The position numbers and the translations under genes were made by a program. This document shows positions 1 through 8,857 of a DNA stretch of 8,857 nt, in pieces. Within the stretch, counting starts at the first letter, position 1, and each line of letters opens with the position of its first letter. Source of the stretch: an uncultured Microbacterium sp. (GTDB lineage Bacteria; Actinomycetota; Actinomycetes; Actinomycetales; Microbacteriaceae); the NCBI GenBank assembly GCA_947647645.1, contig CANSLE010000082.1, positions 1 to 8,857 on the forward strand. The letters run 5' to 3'. The notes under the pieces were generated by a model. It searched no databases, was not told the DNA's origin, and worked only from the letters and a program-made list of their open reading frames with translations.

Positions 1-1
1 C

Positions 2-610
2 GTCGTGTGGGCCGCGATGGGCGGCTGGCGCGGCGTGCTGGAGAGCGTGCTGCCCGGACTGGCCTTCGTCATCCTCTTCACGCTGAGCCAGAACCTCGTG
101 CTCTCGCTGGTGATCTCGGTCGGTGCCGCCGCCGTGTTCACCGTCATCCGGCTCATGCAACGCTCCCCGGTGAGCGCCGCGCTGGGCGGCCTCGTCGCCA
201 CTGCCGCCGCCGCCGCTCTCGCTCTGTGGACGGGTCGGGCGCAGGACAACTTCGTGCCTGGCCTGATCACCAACGCGGCCTACGGCACCGCCTTCCTCGT
301 CTCCGCACTCATCGGCTGGTCGTTGATCGGGCTGGCCGTCGGGTTCCTCATGAATGAAGGCACCGCGTGGCGCACGGACAGCCGCAAGCGTCGGGTCTTC
401 TTCTGGCTCGCCATCTCTTGGGCGGCGTTGTTCTACGCGCGCCTCGCGGTGCAGCTGCCCTTCTACTTCGCCAACGATGTGACGACCCTCGCCACCCTGA
501 AGCTGGTGATGGGCCTGCCGCTGTTCGCACCGCTGGTCGCGGTCACCTGGCTTGCTGTGCGCGCCGTCTATCCGCGCCGGTCGGACGCCGATTCGACCAC
601 CGCGGCGTGA
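2..610 (+). CDS. DUF3159 family integral membrane protein (5' end outside window)
   Basis: The reading frame is open from the left edge to a TGA stop at 608-610, so the gene is probably cut by the window. A GTG at 5 is the first possible internal start, but family members as I know them carry residues before the AAMGGWRG stretch. About six hydrophobic segments are visible, counted from that GTG: near residues 13-29, 31-50, 57-76, 92-115, 130-150 and 165-188. A basic loop (RTDSRKRR) lies between the fourth and fifth. The stretch DNFVPGLITNAAYG before the fourth helix, and the overall layout, match the actinobacterial DUF3159 family. The function of that family is unknown to me. In related genomes the gene often lies just upstream of aconitase, as here. 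The 200-base gap with its own regulatory elements suggests acnA is transcribed separately. The family call is from recognition, not a search. Confidence 0.82.
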   Translation, partial: VVWAAMGGWRGVLESVLPGLAFVILFTLSQNLVLSLVISVGAAAVFTVIRLMQRSPVSAALGGLVATAAAAALALWTGRAQDNFVPGLITNAAYGTAFLVSALIGWSLIGLAVGFLMNEGTAWRTDSRKRRVFFWLAISWAALFYARLAVQLPFYFANDVTTLATLKLVMGLPLFAPLVAVTWLAVRAVYPRRSDADSTTAA

Positions 611-613
611 TAG

Positions 614-637
614 ATTTATCTTGACATCGAGATAAAT
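614..637. promoter_or_regulatory. 24-bp imperfect palindrome upstream of acnA, candidate operator
   Basis: Perfect 8-base arms, ATTTATCT (614-621) and AGATAAAT (630-637), flank a partly symmetric core. Ten of the twelve base pairs of the whole element are complementary, with the centre between 625 and 626. It is strikingly AT-rich against its surroundings. The core resembles MarR-type operators. From memory, the Streptomyces MarR-family regulator TamR has been reported to bind upstream of aconitase, but assigning this site to TamR is inference. The element includes a TTGACA (621-626) with no convincing -10 downstream, and overlaps two TANNNT hexamers (TAGATT at 611-616, TAAATT at 633-638). 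A bound regulator could therefore block acnA transcription. Confidence 0.5.
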
Positions 638-675
638 TCCTGCTCTCGCCATCCGCTCTCGGCGGCCGGCGCGAG

Positions 676-694
676 TAAGGACAGCCTCACTAGC
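676..694 (+). promoter_or_regulatory. Weak DtxR/IdeR-like iron box in acnA upstream region
   Basis: The sequence TAAGGACAGCCTCAC at 676-690 fits the left two thirds of the actinobacterial 19-base DtxR/IdeR consensus. I count 12 of 19 matches, with the right end poor. The 18 bases at 674-691 form an imperfect inverted repeat with 6 of 9 pairs complementary. Iron control of an iron-sulfur enzyme gene would make sense, and acn in Corynebacterium is linked to iron control through RipA, but the match is too weak to stand alone. Confidence 0.22.
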
Positions 695-713
695 CCGCCG
701 CCGCGACGGCGGG
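694..713 (+). other. Small GC hairpin in the acnA upstream/leader region
   Basis: CCCGCCG (694-700) and CGGCGGG (707-713) form a perfect 7-bp stem around a 6-base loop. There is no T tract, so it does not look like an intrinsic terminator. If transcription starts near the palindrome at 614-637, this would be a leader hairpin about 100 bases before the start codon. A stem of this size can arise by chance in such GC-rich DNA. Confidence 0.25.
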
Positions 714-796
714 GATGATGGAGATTCAGGCGACGGCCGTCACGCCGAAACCTGCACCCGCCGACGACTGAGCCCGCGGCCTCAGGAACTCCCAAC

Positions 797-803
797 GAAG
801 GAG
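797..803 (+). promoter_or_regulatory. Ribosome binding site of acnA
   Basis: GAAGGAG lies 7 bases before the GTG at 811. It is a near-perfect Shine-Dalgarno sequence and fixes GTG 811 as the start. Confidence 0.8.
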
Positions 804-810
804 AGCAGAC

Positions 811-3648
<2,838 letters not shown>

Positions 3649-3659
3649 CGGCGGTGTAT

Positions 3660-3706
3660 AACGCCCCGGCATCGGTCCCGCAACGGGGCGCGGATGCCGG
3701 GGCGTT
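3660..3706 (+). terminator. Strong hairpin terminator after acnA
   Basis: A perfect 14-bp stem pairs AACGCCCCGGCATC (3660-3673) with GATGCCGGGGCGTT (3693-3706). The 19-base loop can form a small nested CCCG/CGGG stem. It begins 11 bases after the acnA stop. No run of T follows, which is common for actinobacterial terminators. The 3' arm and the base before it contain GGATGCC (3692-3698), the word over-represented in this window. Confidence 0.8.
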
Positions 3707-3721
3707 CGCCTGTGCGCGACG

Positions 3722-3727
3722 TAGAAT
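3722..3727 (+). promoter_or_regulatory. -10 element of a leaderless dxs promoter
   Basis: TAGAAT fits the actinobacterial -10 pattern TANNNT and ends exactly 6 bases before the dxs ATG at 3734. Transcription should therefore begin at or next to the A of the start codon, the classic leaderless layout. GAGGG directly abuts the ATG, too close to act as a Shine-Dalgarno. The -35 region would fall in the 3' arm of the acnA terminator, and no good -35 hexamer is visible there. The TAG of this hexamer is also an in-frame stop, so no upstream start is possible. Confidence 0.65.
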
Positions 3728-3733
3728 CGAGGG

Positions 3734-5713
3734 ATGAGTCTGCTCGCTTCGATCACCGGTCCGCGGGACCTCGACTCCCTGTCGGCGGAGCAGCTCACGC
3801 AGCTCGCGCAGGATATCCGCGACTTCCTCGTCGAGAACGTGGCCCGCACCGGCGGGCACCTCGGTCCGAACCTCGGCGTCGTCGAGCTGACGATCGCCCT
3901 GCACCGCGTGTTCGACTCACCCAACGACCCCTTCGTGTTCGACACCGGACACCAGTCCTACGTGCACAAGCTGCTCACCGGTCGCCAGGACTTCCGGGAC
4001 CTTCGCTCACGCGGAGGGCTCGCGGGATACCCGCAGCGCTCCGAGAGCGTTCACGACGTCGTCGAGTCCTCGCACGCGTCCAGCTCCCTCAGCTGGGCCG
4101 ACGGGATCTCGCGCGCACTGGCGCGCACCGGCCGCAAGGACCACCACGTCGTGGCCGTCGTCGGAGACGGTGCCCTCACCGGCGGCATGACGTGGGAGGC
4201 CCTCAACAACATCTCCGACGACAACGACCGCAACCTCGTCATCGTCGTGAACGACAACGGTCGCTCGTACGCGCCGACCATCGGCGGGATGGCGCGGTAC
4301 CTGAACCGCGTGCGGACGACGGAGAGCTACGAGAGCCTCCGCAAGACCTCGGCATCCTTCTTCCGCAAGCTCGGCCCGATGGGTCGCGCCGTCTACCGCG
4401 GCGTCCGCGGCGGCACGCGCGGCTTCCTCTCCCGGTTCTCGAACAACGACGCGCTGTACTCGAACCTGGACATCAAGTACCTCGGCCCGATCGACGGCCA
4501 CGACCTCGTCGCACTCCAGGAGACGCTCCAGCTCGCCAAGGAGTACGGAGGCCCGGTCATCGTCCACGTCATCACGGAGAAGGGCCGCGGCTACGAGCCT
4601 GCTCGCAACGACGAAGCCGACCAGTTCCACGCAGTGGGCAAGATCGATCCGGTGACGGGGGCTCCGCTCGGCTCGTCGGATGCCGTGGCCTGGACCGATG
4701 TCTTCGCCGACGCACTCGTCCACGCGGGCGAGCGCCGTGACGACGTCATCGCCATCACCGCCGCCATGCTGCGCCCGACGGGGCTGCAGCCCTTCGCCCA
4801 GCGGTTCCCGGACCGGGTCTTCGACGTCGGCATCGCCGAGCAGCACGCGGTCGCGTCGGCCGCCGGCCTCGCCTTCGGCGGGCTTCACCCCGTGGTCGCG
4901 ATCTATGCGACGTTCATGAACCGCGCGTTCGATCAGGTGCTCATGGATGTCGCGCTGCACCGCGCCGGCGTCACGTTCGTGCTCGACCGCTCCGGCGTCA
5001 CCGGGCCGGACGGTCCCAGTCACCACGGGGTCTGGGACCTTGCGATGCTCCAGCTCGTCCCCGGCATCCGCATCGCCGCGCCGCGCGACGAGGCGCGCCT
5101 GCGCGAGGAGTTCGACGAGGCGATCGCCGTCGGGGACGCCCCGACCGTCGTCCGGTTCCCCAAGGGCGCGGTCGCGGCCGACCAGCCGGCGATCGAGCGC
5201 CTGCCCGACGGCGTCGATGTGCTCTGGCGCGACGGCGCGGAGGACGTGCTGCTCGTGGGCATCGGGCCGATGACGCAGCTCGCTGTGGAGGTGGCGACGC
5301 GTCTTCGCGCGCAGGGCATCGGGGCGACCGTGGTGGACCCGCGCTGGGTGGTGCCCGTGCAGCCGTCGATCGTGACGCTCGCGGCATCCCACCGTCTTGT
5401 GATCACCATCGAGGACGGCATCCGCGTCGGCGGCGTCGGCACGCGGGTGCGTCAGGTGCTGCGCGAGGCGGGCGTCGACACGGCCGTCGACGAGCTCGGA
5501 CTGCCGGACGCGTTCATCAACCACGCCACACGGGAGCAGGTCCTCGAGGATGCCGGCCTGTCGGCGGCGAAGATCGCGCAGGACGTCGTGTCACAGGTAC
5601 TCGGCACCCGGATCCCCGTGGCACGGCCATCCAGCGACACGGGCGCCATCTGGACCGTGCAGGGCGGGGCGGGCAGCTCCGAGCACGCCGAGCACGGCGA
5701 CGGTCGCGGCTGA
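3734..5713 (+). CDS. dxs: 1-deoxy-D-xylulose-5-phosphate synthase, complete
   Basis: This thiamine-diphosphate enzyme joins pyruvate and glyceraldehyde 3-phosphate to form DXP. That is the entry step of the MEP isoprenoid pathway, and DXP also feeds thiamine and pyridoxal synthesis. The 659-residue protein has the expected three transketolase-like domains. Visible motifs are GHQ with His73 (the conserved active-site histidine), the diphosphate/Mg motif GDGALTGGMTWEALNN (144-159) with NDN at 173-175, and GIAEQHA with the catalytic Glu369. DRSGVTGPDGPSHHG follows in the pyrimidine-binding domain. About 30 residues after the last conserved helix (from about 627) are Gly/Ser/His-rich and look like a lineage-specific tail. 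ATG 3734 is the first possible start, because TAG at 3722 is in frame upstream. The gene follows acnA across a terminator and meets the membrane-protein gene tail to tail. Confidence 0.97.
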   Translation: MSLLASITGPRDLDSLSAEQLTQLAQDIRDFLVENVARTGGHLGPNLGVVELTIALHRVFDSPNDPFVFDTGHQSYVHKLLTGRQDFRDLRSRGGLAGYPQRSESVHDVVESSHASSSLSWADGISRALARTGRKDHHVVAVVGDGALTGGMTWEALNNISDDNDRNLVIVVNDNGRSYAPTIGGMARYLNRVRTTESYESLRKTSASFFRKLGPMGRAVYRGVRGGTRGFLSRFSNNDALYSNLDIKYLGPIDGHDLVALQETLQLAKEYGGPVIVHVITEKGRGYEPARNDEADQFHAVGKIDPVTGAPLGSSDAVAWTDVFADALVHAGERRDDVIAITAAMLRPTGLQPFAQRFPDRVFDVGIAEQHAVASAAGLAFGGLHPVVAIYATFMNRAFDQVLMDVALHRAGVTFVLDRSGVTGPDGPSHHGVWDLAMLQLVPGIRIAAPRDEARLREEFDEAIAVGDAPTVVRFPKGAVAADQPAIERLPDGVDVLWRDGAEDVLLVGIGPMTQLAVEVATRLRAQGIGATVVDPRWVVPVQPSIVTLAASHRLVITIEDGIRVGGVGTRVRQVLREAGVDTAVDELGLPDAFINHATREQVLEDAGLSAAKIAQDVVSQVLGTRIPVARPSSDTGAIWTVQGGAGSSEHAEHGDGRG

Positions 5714-5719
5714 GGCCGC
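5706..5719. terminator. Short GC hairpin at the convergent dxs / membrane-gene junction (weak)
   Basis: GCGGC (5706-5710) and GCCGC (5715-5719) form a 5-bp stem around TGAG, which contains the dxs stop. Only 6 bases separate the two convergent stop codons (5711-5713 and 5720-5722), so any shared terminator must overlap coding sequence. No T tract is present on either strand. This is the only candidate I see and it is weak. Confidence 0.15.
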
Positions 5720-6226
5720 TCACTCACCGAGGAGCAGGCGGTCCTCCTCGTCGATCGCGAGGGCGCGACGCTTCGGTGTCCGCGCTCCCCGCCACCGACC
5801 GTAGACCGTTGCGCCCGCGCAGAGCGAGAGCACTACCGTGACCATCGTCGGATCGAGCGTCACCGCTCTCGACATCGCGACAAACAAGCCGATCACTGCC
5901 GCACCGATGGCGATGCCGAAAACCGCGAACGCACTGAGGTGGACCCAACGGCGACACACGCCGCGAAGCGCCTCGCCGATCAGGGCGGCGACGGGAAGTC
6001 CGACGATCGTCACGACCAGCGAGATGAGCCCACCGAGGACGGCGAATCAACCGGCGGCGTATACCGCCGCGCCGACGGTCAACGGGTCGAACCGCGCAGC
6101 GCTGACCGCCAGCATCCACACGACAGCAGCGATCACGAGCAGCGCGACGAAACCGAGCCACGCGTGCAGCGCACCGCGCCGGAGCCGGTGGCGCGTGAAC
6201 GCTCCCGGTCCCGCTGGTGCGCTCAC
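5720..6226 (-). pseudogene. Small four-helix membrane protein gene interrupted by an in-frame TGA
   Basis: Read from GTG at 6226, the frame runs 169 codons to TGA at 5720-5722, but codon 60 (6047-6049) is also TGA. Protein-like sequence continues in the same frame on both sides: VGAAVYAAG, stop, FAVLGGLISLVV. One G-to-A change from TGG (Trp) would explain it. Hydrophobic segments lie near residues 20-43, 49-84, 94-118 and 126-143, and the C-terminal tail is charged (from about 144). The start overlaps the TetR stop by GTGA, indicating an operon with coupled translation. A fragment starting at GTG 6013 (97 codons, 5720-6013) could be annotated alone, but no ribosome binding site precedes it. 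I do not recognise the family. The break may be a real nonsense mutation, a sequencing error, or, less likely, a readthrough site. Confidence 0.7.
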
Positions 6227-6879
6227 CGCCCCGCCTCCGCGATGAGCTCGAGCAGATCGCGGACCACGCCGCGCACCAGCGGCAGCCGCGCCAGGGGCAG
6301 GGTGGTCCGCAGCAGCGCGAGTCCGCGATCGAGCAGTCGCCGCGTGCGCTCCTGCCCCTCGGAGCGGTCGTAGACCCAGAACAGCGCGAGGAGGAGATGC
6401 CCCAGGAAGAGCGCCGTCGGCAGCGAACGGGCGAGCTCTGCCGGCACCGCGCCCGAGCGGGCGCCCTGCACCGCCTCCGCGAACAGGCCTTCGGTGATGG
6501 CGCGCGCATCGCTGGAGGCCTCGGCGAGCGGGTTGATTTCCGAGCGCGGCGAGACGGCGGCGGAGAGGAACTCGGCCGCGTGCTCGTGGTAGGCGGTGAG
6601 CTGATCGAGCCCCGTGCGATAGACGATCGCGATGCGGTCGACGAGGTCGTCCGCATCGGCGAGACCGGGCGCGGCGGCCTCGCGGTGTCCGCGCTGCACG
6701 TCGAGGTACAACTCCTGGACCAGGTCGTTCTTGGTGGCGAAGTGGTAGTAGGCGTTGCCGACCGAGACGCCGGCCTCCTGCGCGATCAGACGCATCGTGG
6801 TGGCGTCGTAGCCCCGGTCGCGGAACGACCTCAGTGCGATCTCGCGCAGCCGCGCCCGCGTCCGTTCGCTCTTCGACAT
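6223..6879 (-). CDS. TetR/AcrR family transcriptional regulator
   Basis: The 218-residue protein is of normal TetR length. The N-terminal DNA-binding domain is clear. A helix (RARLREIALRSFRDRGYDAT, residues 8-27) leads into the helix-turn-helix at about 27-47, ending in the hallmark GNAYYHFATKNDLV. The C-terminal ligand and dimer domain is helical and Ala/Leu-rich, and its ligand cannot be told. The ATG at 6879 is chosen because GAGGAA lies 6 bases upstream. A second in-frame ATG at 6903 would add 8 residues (MFTYEEPA) and sits exactly 6 bases after a TAATTT -10, so a leaderless start there is possible. The stop overlaps the start of the downstream membrane protein gene (GTGA), its likely operon partner and perhaps target. 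The gene is divergent from pepN. Autoregulation through the palindrome at 6898-6907 is plausible. Confidence 0.92.
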   Translation of the reverse strand: MSKSERTRARLREIALRSFRDRGYDATTMRLIAQEAGVSVGNAYYHFATKNDLVQELYLDVQRGHREAAAPGLADADDLVDRIAIVYRTGLDQLTAYHEHAAEFLSAAVSPRSEINPLAEASSDARAITEGLFAEAVQGARSGAVPAELARSLPTALFLGHLLLALFWVYDRSEGQERTRRLLDRGLALLRTTLPLARLPLVRGVVRDLLELIAEAGR

Positions 6880-6885
6880 CGCCGG

Positions 6886-6891
6886 TTCCTC
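6886..6891 (-). promoter_or_regulatory. Ribosome binding site deciding the TetR gene start
   Basis: On the minus strand GAGGAA lies 6 bases before the ATG at 6879. It favours that codon over the upstream ATG at 6903, which has no Shine-Dalgarno sequence. Confidence 0.6.
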
Positions 6892-6897
6892 ATAAGT

Positions 6898-6907
6898 GAA
6901 CATGTTC
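6898..6907. promoter_or_regulatory. Perfect 10-bp palindrome in the TetR/pepN divergent region, candidate TetR operator
   Basis: GAACATGTTC is a perfect palindrome lying between the TetR -10 candidate and its preferred start codon, and it spans the alternative ATG at 6901-6903. It overlaps a second palindrome, TTCGAA (6905-6910). Outward extension is poor for the next four pairs, so it is short for a TetR operator. Its position suits autorepression, and it may also affect pepN 40 bases away. Binding is inferred. Confidence 0.35.
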
Positions 6908-6909
6908 GA

Positions 6910-6915
6910 AAATTA
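6910..6915 (-). promoter_or_regulatory. -10 element candidate for the TetR gene
   Basis: On the minus strand TAATTT fits TANNNT. A transcript from it would start near 6903, giving either a leaderless mRNA from the ATG at 6903 or a 24-base leader for the ATG at 6879. No convincing -35 hexamer is seen. Confidence 0.4.
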
Positions 6916-6945
6916 GCACAGCTCGCCCCGTGACAGCATGGAGGG

Positions 6946-8857
6946 ATGAGCTCCGCCAACCTCACGCGCGAAGAGACGGCGGCACGCGCCGCGGTCATCC
7001 ACCTGGACACCGTCGACATCGATCTCGACCTCCGCTCGGCCCCGGATGCCGCTGAGAGCACCTTCCGCACACGCGCGACCCTCACCTTCGCCGCCGAAGC
7101 GGAGGAGACGTGGATCGACTTCATCGGCGCAGCCGTCGACACGGTCGTCGTCAACGGCGTCGAGCAGAGAGTCCACTGGGACGGCGCACGCGTGAGCCTC
7201 ACCGGGCTGCGCACCGCAGCCGCCGCGACGAACACCGTCACGATCGTCGCCACCGGGCGCTACAGCACGTCGGGCGAGGGCCTGCATCGCTTCCGCGACC
7301 CCGTCGACGACGAGACCTACCTGTACACCCAGTACGAGCCAGCCGACTGCCGGCGCGTGTACCCCTGCTTCGAGCAGCCCGACATGAAGGCGCGGTGGCG
7401 CTTCACGGTCACCGCTCCCGCCGGCTGGCAGGTGCTCTCCAACGGCGCCGAGACCGGCCGCGAGCCCGTCGACGGGGGAGTGCGCACCCGGTTCGCCGAG
7501 ACACTGCCGCTGTCGAGCTACATCACCGCGGTCGCGGCAGGTCCGTATCACCGCGTCGACGGCACGCACCACGGCGCTGCCGGCGAGATCCCTCTCGGAG
7601 TGCTGTGCCGCGCCTCCCTCGCTCCTCATCTGGATGCCGAGGAGATCCTGGACATCACACGGCGGGGACTGACGTTCTTCGAGGAGGCGTTCGACTTCCC
7701 GTACCCCTGGGGCACGTACGACCAGATCTTCGTGCCGGAGTACAACCTGGGCGCCATGGAGAATCCGGGCCTGGTGACCTTCACCGAGGCCTACGTGTTC
7801 CGCGGCGCGTCCACCGCCGCGCAGCACGAGGCCCGGGCGAACACGATCCTGCACGAGATGGCCCACATGTGGTTCGGCGACCTCGCGACGATGCGGTGGT
7901 GGGACGATCTCTGGCTGAAGGAGTCGTTCGCCGACTACATGGGCACGCATGCCGCGGCCGCAGTCGGCGGATTCCCGGATGCCTGGGTCAGCTTCGCCAC
8001 GCGACGCAAGGGCTGGGCCTACACCCAGGACCAGCTACCGACGACGCATCCGATCGTCGCGGACATCCCCGACCTCGAGGCCGCGAAGCTCAACTTCGAC
8101 GGCATCACCTACGCCAAGGGCGCCTCCGTGCTCAAGCAGCTCGTCGGCTTCGTCGGCGAGGACGCCTTCTTCCGCGGCGCGCAACGGTACTTCGCCGACC
8201 ATGCGTACGGCAGCACCACCCTGCCCGACCTGCTCGACGCCCTCGAACAGGCGTCCGGCCGCGACCTGCGCGCCTGGAGCGCGGCGTGGCTGCAGACGAC
8301 CGGCGTGACCGAGCTGCGCGCCGAGCGCACCGCCGACGGCCTCGAGGTGGCGGTGTCCACGATCCGCCCCGACCGGGTGACCGTCGGACTGTACGCCGAG
8401 GTCGACGGTCGTCTCGTCCGCCGCGGCGGCCTGGCGACCGACATCGCCGCCGAGCGCACCGCGCTCACCGACGCGGCTCTCGACGACGTGGTTCTCATCG
8501 TCCCCAACGACGACGACCGGACGTACGCGAAGGTCCGGCTGGACGACGCGTCGACGGATGCCGTCGCGCGCGGCCTCTCGACGATCGACGACGCTCTCGC
8601 GCGGGCCGTCGTCTGGGCCGCCCTCTGGAACGCGGTGCGCGACGGCATCCTGCCCGCTCGGCACTACGTCGGAATCGTCGCGCGGCACGCGCCGTCGGAG
8701 ACCGATGCGGCGCTGTTGACCGAGGCCGCCGCCCGCGCGGCCTTCACGATCGCGCACTTCGCGGCCGACGACGACCGGTCCGCTCTGGCGGCGCAGTGGC
8801 TGGAGACGGCGTGGAATGCGCTGCAGCGGGCGACGTCCGGGTCGGACGCGCAGCTCA
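6946..8857 (+). CDS. pepN: Aminopeptidase N, M1 zinc metallopeptidase (3' end outside window)
   Basis: This cytosolic enzyme removes N-terminal residues from peptides in the late stage of protein turnover. The frame is open from ATG 6946 to the right edge, giving 637 codons. Family members of this type are about 850 residues, so roughly the last 200 are missing. Visible in order are the N-terminal beta domain with the conserved YEPADCRRVYPCFEQPDMKA, the exopeptidase motif GAMEN (269-273), and the zinc site HEMAH (303-307). Glu304 is the catalytic base and Glu326 the third zinc ligand, 19 residues after His307. The transition-state Tyr389 lies in ITYAKGASVLKQL. A C-terminal helical domain has begun before the cut. 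An in-frame TGA at 6931 with no other start codon after it fixes the start. GGAGGG directly abuts the ATG, and CAGCAT (6934-6939) 6 bases upstream is a weak leaderless-type -10. Confidence 0.96.
   Translation, partial: MSSANLTREETAARAAVIHLDTVDIDLDLRSAPDAAESTFRTRATLTFAAEAEETWIDFIGAAVDTVVVNGVEQRVHWDGARVSLTGLRTAAAATNTVTIVATGRYSTSGEGLHRFRDPVDDETYLYTQYEPADCRRVYPCFEQPDMKARWRFTVTAPAGWQVLSNGAETGREPVDGGVRTRFAETLPLSSYITAVAAGPYHRVDGTHHGAAGEIPLGVLCRASLAPHLDAEEILDITRRGLTFFEEAFDFPYPWGTYDQIFVPEYNLGAMENPGLVTFTEAYVFRGASTAAQHEARANTILHEMAHMWFGDLATMRWWDDLWLKESFADYMGTHAAAAVGGFPDAWVSFATRRKGWAYTQDQLPTTHPIVADIPDLEAAKLNFDGITYAKGASVLKQLVGFVGEDAFFRGAQRYFADHAYGSTTLPDLLDALEQASGRDLRAWSAAWLQTTGVTELRAERTADGLEVAVSTIRPDRVTVGLYAEVDGRLVRRGGLATDIAAERTALTDAALDDVVLIVPNDDDRTYAKVRLDDASTDAVARGLSTIDDALARAVVWAALWNAVRDGILPARHYVGIVARHAPSETDAALLTEAAARAAFTIAHFAADDDRSALAAQWLETAWNALQRATSGSDAQL

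Noticed and set aside
621..626. TTGACA as the -35 of an acnA promoter
   Set aside because: No TANNNT-like -10 occurs 15-19 bases downstream. The hexamer is better explained as part of the palindrome core.
715..771. Possible 18-residue leader peptide upstream of acnA (starts MMEIQATAV)
   Set aside because: No spaced ribosome binding site, no regulatory run of codons, and the transcription start is unknown. It is likely chance.
4007..5524. 505-codon minus-strand frame opposite dxs
   Set aside because: Low-complexity Arg/Val/Asp/His-rich translation with no motifs. DXS catalytic motifs on the plus strand are intact.
5714..5719. Strong bidirectional terminator between dxs and the membrane gene
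   Set aside because: Only 6 bases separate the stops. The one hairpin available has a 5-bp stem and no T tract, so it is listed only as a weak feature.
6047..6049. Selenocysteine or programmed readthrough at the TGA
   Set aside because: It lies within a hydrophobic helix region with no redox motif, and no downstream stem-loop of selenocysteine type was evident. A nonsense mutation or sequencing error is simpler.
5838..6373. Plus-strand frames opposite the membrane protein and TetR genes
   Set aside because: Thr/Ala/Ser/Arg-rich translations without domains. The minus strand has the TetR helix-turn-helix, hydrophobic helices and a coupled start.
6913..7950. 345-codon minus-strand frame opposite pepN
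   Set aside because: Shadow of pepN, whose GAMEN and HEXXH-E zinc motifs are clear. It would also overlap the TetR promoter region.

Overview
The window is GC-rich (about 70% by eye) chromosomal DNA from an actinobacterium, most likely Microbacteriaceae (Microbacterium-like). The evidence is strong G/C bias at third codon positions, DUF3159 beside acnA and dxs, a leaderless-type start at dxs, and frequent use of the word GGATGCC. It looks like core metabolic chromosome. I see no insertion sequence, phage gene, CRISPR array, tRNA or rRNA.

Layout. The left edge (2-610, +) is the 3' part of a DUF3159 membrane protein gene. A 200-base intergenic region follows, with an AT-rich 24-bp imperfect palindrome, a weaker DtxR/IdeR-like element, a small hairpin and a good ribosome binding site. 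It leads into acnA (811-3648, +), a complete aconitase. A 14-bp-stem terminator-like hairpin closes acnA. Sixteen bases after it is a -10 element placed for leaderless transcription of dxs (3734-5713, +), which encodes the first enzyme of the MEP isoprenoid pathway.

On the minus strand, ending 6 bases after dxs, is a two-gene unit reading leftward. A TetR-family regulator (6223-6879) is coupled by a GTGA overlap to a small four-helix membrane protein (5720-6226). The membrane protein frame is broken by an in-frame TGA at codon 60. Divergent from the regulator is pepN (6946 to the right edge, +), an M1-family aminopeptidase that runs out of the window. Their 66-base shared region holds a perfect 10-bp palindrome and a -10 candidate for the regulator.

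Functionally, acnA (TCA cycle), dxs (isoprenoid precursors, also feeding thiamine and pyridoxal synthesis) and pepN (peptide turnover) are housekeeping genes. The TetR/membrane-protein pair is the one accessory-looking unit and is apparently damaged. No clearly new multi-gene system is visible. The best leads are the interrupted membrane gene, the operator-like palindrome in front of acnA and the over-represented GGATGCC word.
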